A model generated the notes under the pieces. That model was not told where the DNA came from. It saw only the letters and a list, made by a program, of their open reading frames with translations, and did not search any database. 11,495 nucleotides of DNA from Coemansia sp. RSA 922. Its lineage: Eukaryota; Kickxellomycota; Kickxellomycetes; Kickxellales; Kickxellaceae. Below, piece by piece: positions 1 through 8,276 of this stretch (position 1 is the stretch's first letter; every line of letters starts with the position of its first letter). A program made the translations under genes and the position numbers. Where the stretch lies: contig JANBQS010000826.1 of the NCBI GenBank assembly GCA_027577415.1, positions 1 through 11,495 of the forward strand, written 5' to 3'.

Positions 1-410
1 GAAATATTAATTCGAAGCTTGCGCACAAGAGACAAGGTTGACATGTTTTTCATGTATTCTGACAGTTGTTCATAGGCAGTGCCATTAAGTAGATAGGCCC
101 ATGGGACATTTATACTGAGTTCTCTGACAAGGTGCTCTGTCTTTTGTGTCACCCAGTAGTAGTCAAACCATTTAGGTCGCCCATTATAGACTACATCTTT
201 GTCCTTGCTTATAGCTAGGCGAAGCTCTCGCCACATGTACTCAAGAACTGTCTGTCTCCACGTGGAGCTTACGGACAATAATCCCTGCAATAAGCTCATG
301 CTACATGTCACAGAGCCAGATGGCTGCCTTGTCTCTTTAGCGAGGTATTGAATAACTAGGCGTACAGAATCAGAGGGAAGTTTTTGGGCTGGCGATACAT
401 GGTTAGACAT
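1..410 (-). CDS. F-box-like protein, N-terminal part (runs off left edge)
   Basis: On the minus strand an open frame begins with ATG at 410 and stays open to base 1, giving 136 codons plus two bases; the C-terminal part lies outside the window. Residues 11-23 (LPSDSVRLVIQYL) match the start of an F-box, with LP followed by a hydrophobic I/V-x-x-Y-L pattern. A second helix follows around residues 38-66 (SLLQGLLSVSSTWRQTVLEY, then W-R-E-L). From residue 95 the pattern V-R-E-L-x-I ... W-x-x-L-x-x-G-x-A-x-x-x-L ... V-R-K-L-R-I resembles the first strands of the leucine-rich-like region in the large F-box-like families of Kickxellales fungi. Such proteins normally link substrates to SCF ubiquitin ligases through Skp1; that role is inferred. 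Codon use is more AT-rich than in CTR9 or the bZIP gene, as expected of a fast-evolving family member. The family call rests on pattern recognition only. Confidence 0.62.
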   Translation of the reverse strand, partial: MSNHVSPAQKLPSDSVRLVIQYLAKETRQPSGSVTCSMSLLQGLLSVSSTWRQTVLEYMWRELRLAISKDKDVVYNGRPKWFDYYWVTQKTEHLVRELSINVPWAYLLNGTAYEQLSEYMKNMSTLSLVRKLRINI

Positions 411-944
411 GATAAGAAGTAAATAAAACCTATAAGAAAGATGAAGAGACAGAGAAATAGAAAAAATAATAAGAAAATGAGAGAGAGAGAGAGAGAGAAA
501 AGTGGGCACATCTTATGTTAAAAAAAAGCCAGAGTGCTTTGTCTTTTTTCTTTAAGCAAGCAGCAAGCACAAACTCTTTTGGCTGACCTTTGTGCGCTCT
601 CAAAAGAGACGATTTCTTTTATGCAGTTCAAAAGCTCTCTTTTTAGCCATAAAATAGCGACCAGGTGATATTTTTCGCAGTTTACTTTGCAAAATAAATA
701 AAGAGATAACGTTCAACCTTGTTAATACACATTGCCAGAGTACTCGTGTAGTTAGTATCCACACAAAATAGAAAACCCTACAATGACATGCGTAACATGT
801 TCACAAAAAAAAAATCCAAACAACGACCTACTCACGTGGTACCCAATAACTTTAGAAATCGCACCAAAATTACAAAACCCTTGGGTATATTTAATCCAGA
901 AAACCCCCCAAAACAACATTTAATATTCTTATTTTCTTTCTTTA
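411..944. promoter_or_regulatory. Divergent intergenic region between F-box-like gene and ELP6
   Basis: These 534 bases separate two genes transcribed away from each other, so they should hold both promoters. The F-box side is purine-rich on the plus strand (pyrimidine-rich in the F-box transcript) and carries the (GA)10 run. The ELP6 side has a telo-box-like word AAACCCTA at 773-780, an E-box CACGTG at 833-838 and a T-rich stretch ending at the ELP6 start. An 8-bp inverted repeat, CTCTTTTG at 574-581 and CAAAAGAG at 601-608, lies in the middle. I see no convincing TATA box and no further gene. The single motifs are weak evidence of function. Confidence 0.5.
479..498. repeat. (GA)10 microsatellite
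   Basis: An uninterrupted run of ten GA units lies inside a wider purine-rich stretch (about 434-500). It is 69-88 bases upstream of the F-box-like start, where the transcribed strand reads as a pyrimidine tract. Such runs vary in length between strains and can mark the core promoter or leader of fungal genes. Confidence 0.9.
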
Positions 945-1700
945 ATGGCGACATACAAGACGCTATCGTCCAGTTTGAACTGGAGTACAGGACTCTCACC
1001 ATCACCCGGTACGACGACACTGATAGTCGGTGGATTAGGCGCAGAGGGCAGTGTGTTGATTCCACATTTTATCAGCAGTGCATTTGACAACAAACTACCA
1101 GTAACGCTAATAAGCTTTACACAAACGTACAGCCACTACGTACACATACTACGCAAAATGGGAGTCAACCTCACCAACCACCAGATCCAATTCGTCAACG
1201 CATTATTACCGCTCGATTTATCTAGTCTACCAGCCGCCACACGCCCACATTTCACACTGGGTCCCAAGGAAGAATGGTCAGAGTTCTTCGTGTGGCTCGA
1301 GAACCAGCCGCCTAGCGTTGTCATTATAGATGGATTGTGTTCGTTGTTGGATCAGGGTCATGATTTGGATACCGCGTTGTGGTTCTTTACGGCGTGTCAG
1401 AGAATCATAGAGTCTCATGGCGTAACAGGCGCCAGACTTGTAGTCAATATGTTTGTTGACGACGAATGTACCGAGCCCCTTGCTCATGCCGTGGTACGTA
1501 GATCGCATTATGTACTGAGCTTTGAGGCACTGGCATCAGGATCATCCAGCGACGTCTCAGGCCAGCTCACTGCAGTCGCGGGACACCTGCACTGCCAACT
1601 ACCAGCAAGCAAAACATTCAAGCCTACGGTTTTGCACTACAAGGTGTCAGACGCCACTGTTCTTTTCTTTTCGCCTGGCCAGTCCCGCATTGTTCTTTAA
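945..1700 (+). CDS. ELP6: Elongator complex protein 6 (Elp6)
   Basis: This intron-free gene encodes 251 residues, close to the usual Elp6 length of about 260-270. Elp6 forms the ring-shaped Elp4-Elp5-Elp6 subcomplex of RecA-like folds, which acts with Elp1-3 in the cytoplasm to modify wobble uridine of tRNAs. Visible support: an opening strand-loop TTTLIVGGLGAEGSVLIPHF (residues 23-42) at the Walker A place but without a GKT/S; LPVTLISFTQTYSHYVHILRKMG (51-73), whose S-F-x-Q-x-x-x-H-Y pattern is very Elp6-like; a Walker-B-like VVIIDGLCSLLDQG (125-138); and a closing HYKVSDATVLFFSPG (231-245). The absence of a true P-loop is normal in this subunit. The ATG at 945 is chosen because the family pattern starts right after it. 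The 3' end faces the bZIP gene across 117 bases. Elp5 is the main alternative, but the length and the SFTQ-x3-HY motif favour Elp6. Confidence 0.86.
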   Translation: MATYKTLSSSLNWSTGLSPSPGTTTLIVGGLGAEGSVLIPHFISSAFDNKLPVTLISFTQTYSHYVHILRKMGVNLTNHQIQFVNALLPLDLSSLPAATRPHFTLGPKEEWSEFFVWLENQPPSVVIIDGLCSLLDQGHDLDTALWFFTACQRIIESHGVTGARLVVNMFVDDECTEPLAHAVVRRSHYVLSFEALASGSSSDVSGQLTAVAGHLHCQLPASKTFKPTVLHYKVSDATVLFFSPGQSRIVL

Positions 1701-1817
1701 AGGAAAAAAAGAGGATTGATAATATACTGATAATGATGACTATGAGGAAAAAAAAAAGTGATTATGTGACAAATGTGATAGAGTAGCAAAAAGAGAAGAA
1801 GAATCTTGCAGAGGTTG

Positions 1818-3423
1818 TCAGCAAGACACTTTGACAGAGTGAGAACTGGCATAGGCCATGGTGAAGGATGATTCCAGAACAATCTGCGACAAGATATACT
1901 CTGCCACCATCTCAAACATTGCCAGCACATGGGGAGCAGGATATAGAGGCGAGGCAACGGGGCTTGGGTTTTGAGTGCCACCACCAACGTTCAACAGAGC
2001 CTCAAGGGCGCGGCGGCTCTGGGTCTCAGCAACCAAGCTCTCCAGGCGCTCAGCGTGCTCGGCGGGGACAGTAGCAGTGTTGACGGCGATAAAGCCCGAC
2101 CGGCCATCCTTTGCGGCCCAGTTGCCATCCTTTTTGGGGCCGGCCTGACCAACATCCTTGTGTGGGTTGAAGCGCGCTGCAGGAGCTGCAGACGCCACAG
2201 TAGGCACAGCCTTGGTACCGGCGGCAGGCAGCTGAGGCTGGTGGGGAACCTTAGGCTGGACGGCAGAGGGCGGTTGCACTTGCTGCTGAGGGATAGGCCG
2301 CGCAATGGGCACAGGCACAGACAGCGGCTGCTGCTGCCGCTGAGGGACAGGCCGTGAAGGTACAGGCGGCTGCTGCTGCGGCTTCTTTGGCTGCTGCTGC
2401 TGCGGGACGGGGCGTGTAGGCGCAGGTGTCGCCTGGCCAACTCTCACACTAGCAGCGGTGACCGCAGTCGCAGATGAAGATGCAGGCGGCACAGCAGTGG
2501 CGCCCAAGCGAAGGCGCAGCCTTTTAATCTCCTCGCGCATTATCGCGTTGTCCTTTCGGACCGCAGCGAGCTCAGTCCGCAGACCGTCGATCTCCTCCTG
2601 GTGCGTGAGGGAGTCGGATAAGAGGCTCGTCAGCTGCTCTACAAAAGAGAAAGAACAACCCATCAGTAAAAACAATAAACAAAAAAAGGCATCGGATAGA
2701 ACAAGTGCAGAGCAGATTACTTGGAGTGCGCCACTTACCCTTGCGACGCACGCGGAATTTGCGAGCAGAGATTTTGTTGCGCAGCTGGCGGCGCTGCATG
2801 GGCGGCAGGCTCTTGGGGTCAATGTCCTCGTCGTCCACGCCAGGCGACGCCGGTCCCGAAGCCGCTGGCGATGCAGGATCCGCAGCAGCAGAAGGAACAG
2901 CACCCGTCGCTGGCTTTTTAGCAGCGGGCCCCCCAGAGACGCCAGCCGCGCGCTTTCCGGCCGCGGCAGTACCCGGTGCCTGACCCGTCGGCTTGCGCTT
3001 CGCCGCAGGAGCTGCCTTTGGACGGGCAGCAGGCGCAACAATCACAGTGGGCGTAATAGTCTCAGTGGGCGCAATAGTCGCAATGGGTGGAGGCGAGTCC
3101 ACAAGCATGGCGTTGTCGCCACCCAGGCCAATGGCGGTAAAAGCAGCTGGCGGCATCGCTTCCAGCGTAGAGAGAAGTGCGGCGGTAAGCAAAGCGTTCT
3201 GGTCAGCATCGCCCGCTGCCATAAACGCCCCTTCATCTCCAGTCACACCAAGGCTAAGTTCACTTGGGTCAATAGTGCCCGCATCAGAAGAAGGCGGCGC
3301 AGCGCTCATAATGAGCTGCATAAAAAGCTCGTTTTCCACCCCAATATCACCACTGTCGGCGGTGTCAGTAGCGAGGGTGTCGACCAGCGACTGGTTAATA
3401 AACGACTCAAAGGTCTGGTCCAT
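1818..3423 (-). CDS. bZIP transcription factor (two exons: 3423-2739 and 2638-1818)
   Basis: Joining exon 1 (3423-2739) to exon 2 (2638-1818) gives 501 residues in one frame. Residues 1-60 are acidic and hydrophobic, like an activation region. Residues 110-195 are rich in Pro, Ala and Lys with basic clusters AKRKP and GKRAA (likely nuclear signals or DNA contacts). The basic region at 211-228 (RRQLRNKISARKFRVRRK) carries the bZIP N-x7-R signature. The zipper at 229-274 has d-positions L, H, L, V, M, L and an Asn at an a-position, as in many dimerising bZIPs. Residues about 290-375 are a Pro/Gln-rich linker. A later segment (RFNPHKDVG ... GFIAVNTATVP) resembles a motif I recall downstream of the zipper in a group of fungal bZIPs. 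The start is the Met at 3423; the open frame runs further upstream to 3546, but that part is T-rich leader-like sequence. It should act in the nucleus as a dimeric DNA-binding regulator; its targets are unknown. Its promoter is shared with CTR9. Confidence 0.9.
2230..2440 (-). repeat. Pro/Gln-rich low-complexity coding segment of the bZIP gene
   Basis: CAG/CAA-type glutamine codons alternate with proline codons in several imperfect units reading like RPVPQQQQ, SRPVPQRQQQ and ARPIPQQQ. This is the linker between the zipper and the C-terminal conserved segment. It is probably disordered and prone to length change by repeat slippage. Confidence 0.8.
2639..2738 (-). other. Spliceosomal intron of the bZIP gene (100 nt, phase 1)
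   Basis: On the minus strand the intron starts GTAAGTGG after ...CGCAAGG and ends in a pyrimidine-rich tract with TTTTGTAG before AGCAGCTG. Removing it turns the split codon into G+AG (Glu) and joins the basic region directly to the leucine zipper in register, with a Leu ten residues after the signature Arg as the bZIP rule asks. Its length is not a multiple of three and it contains no in-frame stop in the exon 1 frame. It is the only well-supported intron I find in the window. Confidence 0.92.
3045..3090 (-). repeat. Imperfect 18-bp tandem repeat inside bZIP exon 1
   Basis: On the plus strand CAGTGGGCGTAATAGT at 3045-3060 recurs as CAGTGGGCGCAATAGT at 3063-3078, with a degenerate third copy after it (CAATGGGTGG). 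The unit length of 18 keeps the frame and encodes a Thr/Ile/Pro-rich six-residue repeat (TIAPTE, TITPTV). Confidence 0.8.
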
Positions 3424-3910
3424 TTTTTTTTGGCTTTTTTTTTGGAATATAAAATTCAAAAAGGAAAAAAGTGAAGAGAAAAAGGAGGAGGGGTATGTGA
3501 AGGATAGGGAGCAGAGCAGTCCACACAGATAACTAGGTGGGTTCAAGGAACTGTATAAACGAAAAGAAAGTGGAAAAATTATAGAGATTCAGGCTAGGTT
3601 TAAAAGTGTTGGAAAGTAAAGGAACCTCAAAGAAGAAAACCGAAAGACGAGAGGTGTGGGCGATGATGACTAAAAGAGGCCAAGCCATTTTTTTTCCCGC
3701 GTAGAAAGCACAGGATTGACACCAGCGGCTGCGGGAGTGCTTCTCGCCGGTGATCCTGTCCAATCCAAAATTTGATCAACAATGTGGTAATCTTTGGCGC
3801 GTTAAACTAAACGCCTGGAGCTTTCTTCATTTTTTGAGGTTTCCAATTTATCCTATATTTTTTTTTTGTCATCCTCTTACATTGAAAGCCTTGGGTTTTT
3901 TATTTTGTAA
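3424..3910. promoter_or_regulatory. Divergent promoter region between bZIP gene and CTR9
   Basis: These 487 bases lie between two head-to-head starts. Both ends are T-rich toward their own gene: pyrimidine tracts precede the CTR9 ATG at about 3850-3905, and A-runs on the plus strand precede the bZIP start. In the middle, TTTCCCGCG at 3693-3701 matches an E2F-type site, and TGACTAA at 3667-3673 is close to an AP-1/Gcn4-type bZIP site. There is no clear TATA box for either gene, as expected for housekeeping promoters. I see no gene inside; the short open frames overlapping this area lack any recognisable protein character. Confidence 0.55.
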
Positions 3911-6900
3911 ATGGCTACGCTCGAGCCTCGTGTAATCGAGGTGCCCATTGACAACTCCAACGATGTACTTGAAATCGATTGCTCGCAGCTGCCCGAGCAC
4001 GCAGCCGAGATATGCGATATTCTCGAGAACGAAGGCAGCGCCCTACGGTTCTACCAGCTGTTTGCACTCGAGTATTACAAGCAAGGTCATGTCGAGGAGG
4101 CGGTAGTAGCGTTGAAGCGCGGAATGGCCAACGCAAAGGCCAATGACCAGACGGCCAAAGTCCCCCTACTGAATCTGCTAGCCAGCATATACGTGCAAAA
4201 GGCAAAGTCAGCGACAGTCACAGCCGCACCAAGCGACCGCGACATCATGCTGAAAATGGCTACAGCGCTGCTGACTGAGGCTGAGCGCATCGACCGCACA
4301 GAGCCCAACACGCATTTGGTTGGCGGTATGCTAGATTTGGCCAAGCGGCTGCCCGATGCTGCGCTGCAGCACTTTGACGCGGCGCTAAAGACGGCCCCTC
4401 GCAGTGCAGCTGCGCTTTTGGGCAAGGCGCGCGTGCTCTTCGGCAAGCACCGGTACCAGCATGCGCTGGAAGTGTACCAGCAAGTGCTTGTGCTGCGGCC
4501 CACTGGCAGGCCCGATCCGCGTATCGGAGTTGGCCTATGTCTGCACAAGCTTGGCCACGCGGCTGATGCGCGGCGGGCGCTGGCGCGTGCAGCTGAGGTG
4601 GATCCTACGGCAGCCGCCCCGCACATCCTCCTGGCCACAATGGACCTCAACGACGTCAAGCGCATGCTGGACCCGCGTATCGCCGAGGCTCCCATCACCG
4701 AAGCCACAACACAGAGCGTGGGCGAGGTTTTGCACTCCGCCATGGCTCATCTCCACCGCGCCTTTGAGCGCCAGCCAGACTGCGCCGCCACGCTTATCCG
4801 CCTGGCCGACCGCATGTTCTTCCAGTCCAACTACGACGCTGCCCGCGGACTCGCCGAGCGTGCGCTAAAGTCTGCCGACACTATGGCCATCCAAGCCGAA
4901 GCCCATTACCAGATCGCCCGCGCCTACCACGCGGCTAAGCGTTTTGACTTGGCCTACGACGCCTACCAAAAGTGCCTGGCTATCAACGATAAGCATAGTT
5001 TGGCGCGCTACGGGTTGGGCCAGATGCAGCTCCACCGCACCGACATGTCGAGCGCCGAGGCCACTTTCCAGCGCGTCCTTGACCACCATCCGAAATGCGT
5101 CGAGGTCCTACGCGCTCTCGGCTACTTGCACGCGCGCTTGCCAAACACCAAGGCAAAGGCCCTCGAGTACTACGAGCGGGAGATGCAAGTCCTAGCCGAC
5201 GAGGCCACTGAGCACGCCAAGCGCCATAGTCAGCCGACAGACGATATTACTGGGTGGTTCGGTGACGCTAATTTGTTCCTTGAGGCTGGGTCGCTCTACG
5301 AGGCGTCGAATGCCAAAAAGGCTCGCAAGGCCTATTCGATGGCCGCCGATATTCTGCAGCGCCCGTCAGCGACCACAGACAGTGTTGGTGATGCCATTCC
5401 CGAGCTATGGAACAACTTGGGCGCTTTGAGTCAGCTTACTGGCGACGACGACGCGGCTATCTTTTCCGAGTATAACCAGGCCGCACGCAAGTGCACGAGT
5501 GCCTTGGCTGATGCCCGCTTGCGCTTGACTGACATGCGAAAGGGCGCCGCGCCGGCTGCTGCCGCGTCAAAGGCCGCCAGCGAGGTTCAGCGGCTGGAGA
5601 ACACGCTGGCAACCATAACCTACAACGTGGCACGCTTCTACGAGCACTGCGGGTTCTGGGACAAGGCCGAGGCCCTGTACACTAGTCTGCTTGCCGATAT
5701 ACCGACCTACATTGACGCCAGACTGCGTCTAGCTCACATTGCCTTTTTCTTCCGTGGCAACGCCGAAGAGGCCCTGGAGCACATTAGCAAGGCCGTTGGG
5801 ATCGATTCTAAGCGGTCCACAGCATGGCTGATGCGCGGCAACATTGAGCTGCATCGCAAGAGCGTGCAGGACGCCCGTCGCGCCTTTGAACATGTACTCA
5901 AAGATATCGCCAAGCACGATATCTACGCCCTATGCTCGCTCGGTAATTACTACTTGGCTGCTGGTAAATCCGACCACAGCCGGGCTGCCAGTGAGGCTAA
6001 CCCCGCGTCGGCGTCTGCGAAGAAGCTCAGGGATATGTCGACACAGAATTATAAGCGCGCGCTCGAGTTCTTTGACAAGTGTTTGCTGTTGGACGAACGG
6101 TGTGCAGCAGCAGCTCATGGCACGGCTATTGCCATGGCTGAGCGTGGACATGCCAACGATGCGCGCCAGGTTTTCCAAGATGTCCGCGATGCCGCTACCG
6201 CCGGTCTTGGCCCACTGACGCTGTGTACTCCGGCTAGCGAGCTAGTATTTAAGATTGCCAAGCACCAGCAAGCCCAGTCGACAGCATTGGATGGGACTGC
6301 GCCGCCGATGCTGGCAGAGTCGTCTGTAGGCTGCGACGTGCTTTTGTGGTCGGGTATTAACGTCGCTCATTCGTATATCGAGGTTGGTAACTACCGCCAA
6401 GCCGTGCTGGCCTATGAGGCCTCGCTCCGTCGCCTACAGGAGGCTACTAAGGCCATGGAGACCGCCGACATGAGTCCTGCTGCTTCCAGCCAGTTTGTCG
6501 TCTCTGCGCTAGAGGCCAAGTGCGGGGCCGAGACTGAGGATTCCAATAGTGTTAAGCCGCCAACTGCCACTCGTCTTACTGCTGCCGAGCGAGCTGAGCG
6601 TAAGCGCGTTGAGCGTGACTTGCGCTTGTACCTGATCCGCGCCTTGTATATCCAGGCCAAGGCTACGAAAGATATCGAGATCATGCGGGCCGCTCTAGAT
6701 CATGCGCGTAGCTTGTGCGCTGATGAAAACATCAACTTGCCAGAGTCCGCCCTAAAGCCCGACACTAGTGCTGCGGATAGTGACGCGGCCATAGAGACTG
6801 CTGCCGATGGAGGTGACGAGCCAAAGGATGCTGACAGTGATATCGAGATGGCCGATGAGGTCGCTGAACCAGTCGCTGAACCCGTTGTCGCCGAGACTAC

Positions 6901-7792
6901 TGCCTTGAACGGATCTGAGAAAAAGCCATTGCCGGTACGTCTGTCGCCCGAAGACTGCCTTGTCTTGTACGACCTGGCACTTGTCGAGCAGTCCGTTGCA
7001 CAGCTCGTCAGCGAACAACCAGAGTCACAGCGCACGCTCCAGGATCTTACTGCGGCGGCTACCTATATTGCACACAGCACGGCGGCTTTCACGTTTTTGG
7101 CTAGCTGGGGCAAGATCATGCAGAAGAAACGCCAAAAGCTACTCTTCAGCGCAAGACTTGCCACCGAACGTGCTAACTACAGCAGGGCGCTAGTAGCCAA
7201 GCTTACTCGCAAGCAGCAAGAACAAGAGGCGTTTGAACGTCAGCGCCAAGAGCACGTTGAGCAGTGGCGTAAGCAGCAAGAAGAAGACGAGAAGAAGAAG
7301 CGCGATGAAGCCGAGGCCGCCATTAAAGCACAGCAAGAGGCGGAGAAGAAGATGTTGCGTGATGCTGAGGAGCGTAATGCCATTTTGCGCGAGCAAATGG
7401 CCGCCTCCTCCAAGCAAGATGACGCTGATATGCCTTCTGGTCGGTCGAAAAAGTCAAAGGCCCGTGCTGCGCCCGATGGATTTATCTCTGACAACGACGA
7501 TTTGGCTGCTAGCGACGATGGAGCTGGTTCTGACTCGGCTGCTGGTACGGCGCGTCATCAGAAGAGTAAAAAGGCGAAGCAACTGACTCGGAAACCTGCT
7601 GGAGAACCTAGAAACCGTGTGCGCGCAAAGCCTTCGGGTGGCCATACCGAAGATGATCCAGAAGGGTCTACGCCTCCTCCACGGAAGCGTCGCAACGTTG
7701 CCGATGAGGAAGAGGTTGCAGCCCATACAGAATCTAGCAAGTACAAGTCCAAGGCGATTATAACCGACTCTGACGACGACGACTCTGCCTAG
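3911..7792 (+). CDS. CTR9: CTR9, TPR scaffold subunit of the Paf1 complex
   Basis: This single open frame of 1293 residues has no sign of an intron. It is somewhat longer than yeast or human Ctr9 (about 1080-1170). Ctr9 holds together the Paf1 complex, which travels with RNA polymerase II in the nucleus and promotes elongation and histone H2B/H3 modification. The N-terminus (IEVPIDNSNDVLEIDCSQLP, residues 9-28) followed by FYQLFALEYYKQGHVEEAV is diagnostic of Ctr9. TPR helices recur through about residues 44-80, 160-260, 325-430, 565-690, 713-765 and 810-842. An acidic linker lies near 945-985, followed by a conserved helical block around 1005-1090. A strongly charged coiled coil rich in Q, E, K and R occupies about 1096-1166. 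The tail (about 1170-1293) is a mix of acidic and basic patches with several SD/DS sites and ends in a run of Asp; tails like this are typical of the family and often phosphorylated. Family and extent are near certain; the exact number of TPRs is not. Confidence 0.97.
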   Translation: MATLEPRVIEVPIDNSNDVLEIDCSQLPEHAAEICDILENEGSALRFYQLFALEYYKQGHVEEAVVALKRGMANAKANDQTAKVPLLNLLASIYVQKAKSATVTAAPSDRDIMLKMATALLTEAERIDRTEPNTHLVGGMLDLAKRLPDAALQHFDAALKTAPRSAAALLGKARVLFGKHRYQHALEVYQQVLVLRPTGRPDPRIGVGLCLHKLGHAADARRALARAAEVDPTAAAPHILLATMDLNDVKRMLDPRIAEAPITEATTQSVGEVLHSAMAHLHRAFERQPDCAATLIRLADRMFFQSNYDAARGLAERALKSADTMAIQAEAHYQIARAYHAAKRFDLAYDAYQKCLAINDKHSLARYGLGQMQLHRTDMSSAEATFQRVLDHHPKCVEVLRALGYLHARLPNTKAKALEYYEREMQVLADEATEHAKRHSQPTDDITGWFGDANLFLEAGSLYEASNAKKARKAYSMAADILQRPSATTDSVGDAIPELWNNLGALSQLTGDDDAAIFSEYNQAARKCTSALADARLRLTDMRKGAAPAAAASKAASEVQRLENTLATITYNVARFYEHCGFWDKAEALYTSLLADIPTYIDARLRLAHIAFFFRGNAEEALEHISKAVGIDSKRSTAWLMRGNIELHRKSVQDARRAFEHVLKDIAKHDIYALCSLGNYYLAAGKSDHSRAASEANPASASAKKLRDMSTQNYKRALEFFDKCLLLDERCAAAAHGTAIAMAERGHANDARQVFQDVRDAATAGLGPLTLCTPASELVFKIAKHQQAQSTALDGTAPPMLAESSVGCDVLLWSGINVAHSYIEVGNYRQAVLAYEASLRRLQEATKAMETADMSPAASSQFVVSALEAKCGAETEDSNSVKPPTATRLTAAERAERKRVERDLRLYLIRALYIQAKATKDIEIMRAALDHARSLCADENINLPESALKPDTSAADSDAAIETAADGGDEPKDADSDIEMADEVAEPVAEPVVAETTALNGSEKKPLPVRLSPEDCLVLYDLALVEQSVAQLVSEQPESQRTLQDLTAAATYIAHSTAAFTFLASWGKIMQKKRQKLLFSARLATERANYSRALVAKLTRKQQEQEAFERQRQEHVEQWRKQQEEDEKKKRDEAEAAIKAQQEAEKKMLRDAEERNAILREQMAASSKQDDADMPSGRSKKSKARAAPDGFISDNDDLAASDDGAGSDSAAGTARHQKSKKAKQLTRKPAGEPRNRVRAKPSGGHTEDDPEGSTPPPRKRRNVADEEEVAAHTESSKYKSKAIITDSDDDDSA

Positions 7793-8026
7793 AATAGCTG
7801 AATTTTTTATTACTATTTCATTAATGAAGCTAGTGCGCGGTTTACAACAACAAAAAAAGTTGCTTGTATGTGTCCTATATATCCGATCCTTTTTTTAGAG
7901 TTGACAATAGTTCTGCAAATAACGCTATTTGGACAATAGTGTCTCCGTATGCAACACTGTCTCACCTTTAATAAATATCAACCAATTGCGCAAATAGACC
8001 TATGCAACAAGATATCCTTCATCACA
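7793..8026. other. CTR9 3' flank, no gene seen
   Basis: AT-rich sequence follows the CTR9 stop, with a TATATATCC stretch near 7876 and an AATAAA at 7971-7976 that could serve CTR9 as a distal polyadenylation signal. I see no RNA gene or convincing short protein here. A short open frame starting at 7949 runs across the promoter of the next gene in a different frame and has no protein-like features. Confidence 0.5.
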
Positions 8027-8079
8027 ATTCAGATAAGTCTAGTGAGCACAGGTATAAAGGCGCTTATAAAAGTGGCCAT
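8027..8079 (+). promoter_or_regulatory. Promoter block of microprotein gene 1 (duplicated element)
   Basis: This 53-nt block aligns without gaps to 8700-8752, with 38 of 53 bases identical. It contains CAGGTATAAA (TATA at 8053-8058), a second TATAAA at 8065-8070 not shared with the other copy, and ends GTGGCCAT. The TATA box lies 107 bases upstream of the start codon, against 104 in the second copy. Confidence 0.65.
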
Positions 8080-8159
8080 TTGTGTCAAAATTCGATACTC
8101 TCACATCCACTATTTTTTAACAACTGTACTAAATTTTTTTTATGAAGCTACTCTCCCAA

Positions 8160-8276
8160 ATGAGCGCATATACGAACACAAATTGTTACTATGCCCATTG
8201 TCAGGAGTGTAGAATGTCCTTCCACAATTATGACGCTTATTTGAAACACCCATGTGCCAAGAAAGCTCTCAAGTAG
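8160..8276 (+). CDS. C2HC mini-zinc-finger microprotein, copy 1 (38 aa)
   Basis: The short frame ATG 8160 to TAG 8276 encodes 38 residues. It starts with M-S and carries C14-x2-C17, F21, H30-x-C32 and the word AKK, all at the same positions as in the protein at 8830-8958. Over the first 35 residues 14 are identical and no gap is needed. The ligand set suggests one zinc-binding finger that fills almost the whole protein. Copy 1 has additional Cys9 and His13 just before the finger, and it lacks the G-R-K that follows the second Cys in copy 2. An in-frame ATG at 8142 could add six residues (MKLLSQ), but copy 2 has no such ATG, so 8160 is preferred. Support beyond the protein: a duplicated TATA promoter and two AATAAA signals after the stop (8312-8317, 8335-8340). 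I do not recognise a named family; DNA, RNA or protein binding are all possible. Confidence 0.6.
   Translation: MSAYTNTNCYYAHCQECRMSFHNYDAYLKHPCAKKALK

Noticed and set aside
788..1087. 99-codon frame overlapping the ELP6 start, as a gene or upstream ORF
   Set aside because: It is out of frame with ELP6, begins in A-rich leader-like DNA and translates to low-complexity sequence with no family pattern. Transcription probably starts downstream of it.
2639..3041. Reading the 407-codon minus-strand frame (1818-3041) as an uninterrupted gene
   Set aside because: Only its exon 2 part is protein-like. Upstream of 2638 it is the wrong frame of exon 1 plus the intron; splicing restores the bZIP basic region to the zipper.
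2458..3474. 338-codon plus-strand open frame opposite the bZIP gene
   Set aside because: It lies antisense to exon 1 and the intron, in GC-rich repetitive coding DNA where stops are rare in all frames. Its product is Arg/Ser-rich without domain features.
7949..8212. 87-codon plus-strand frame upstream of and overlapping copy 1
   Set aside because: It runs through the conserved TATA block and into copy 1 in another frame, with AT-rich random composition.
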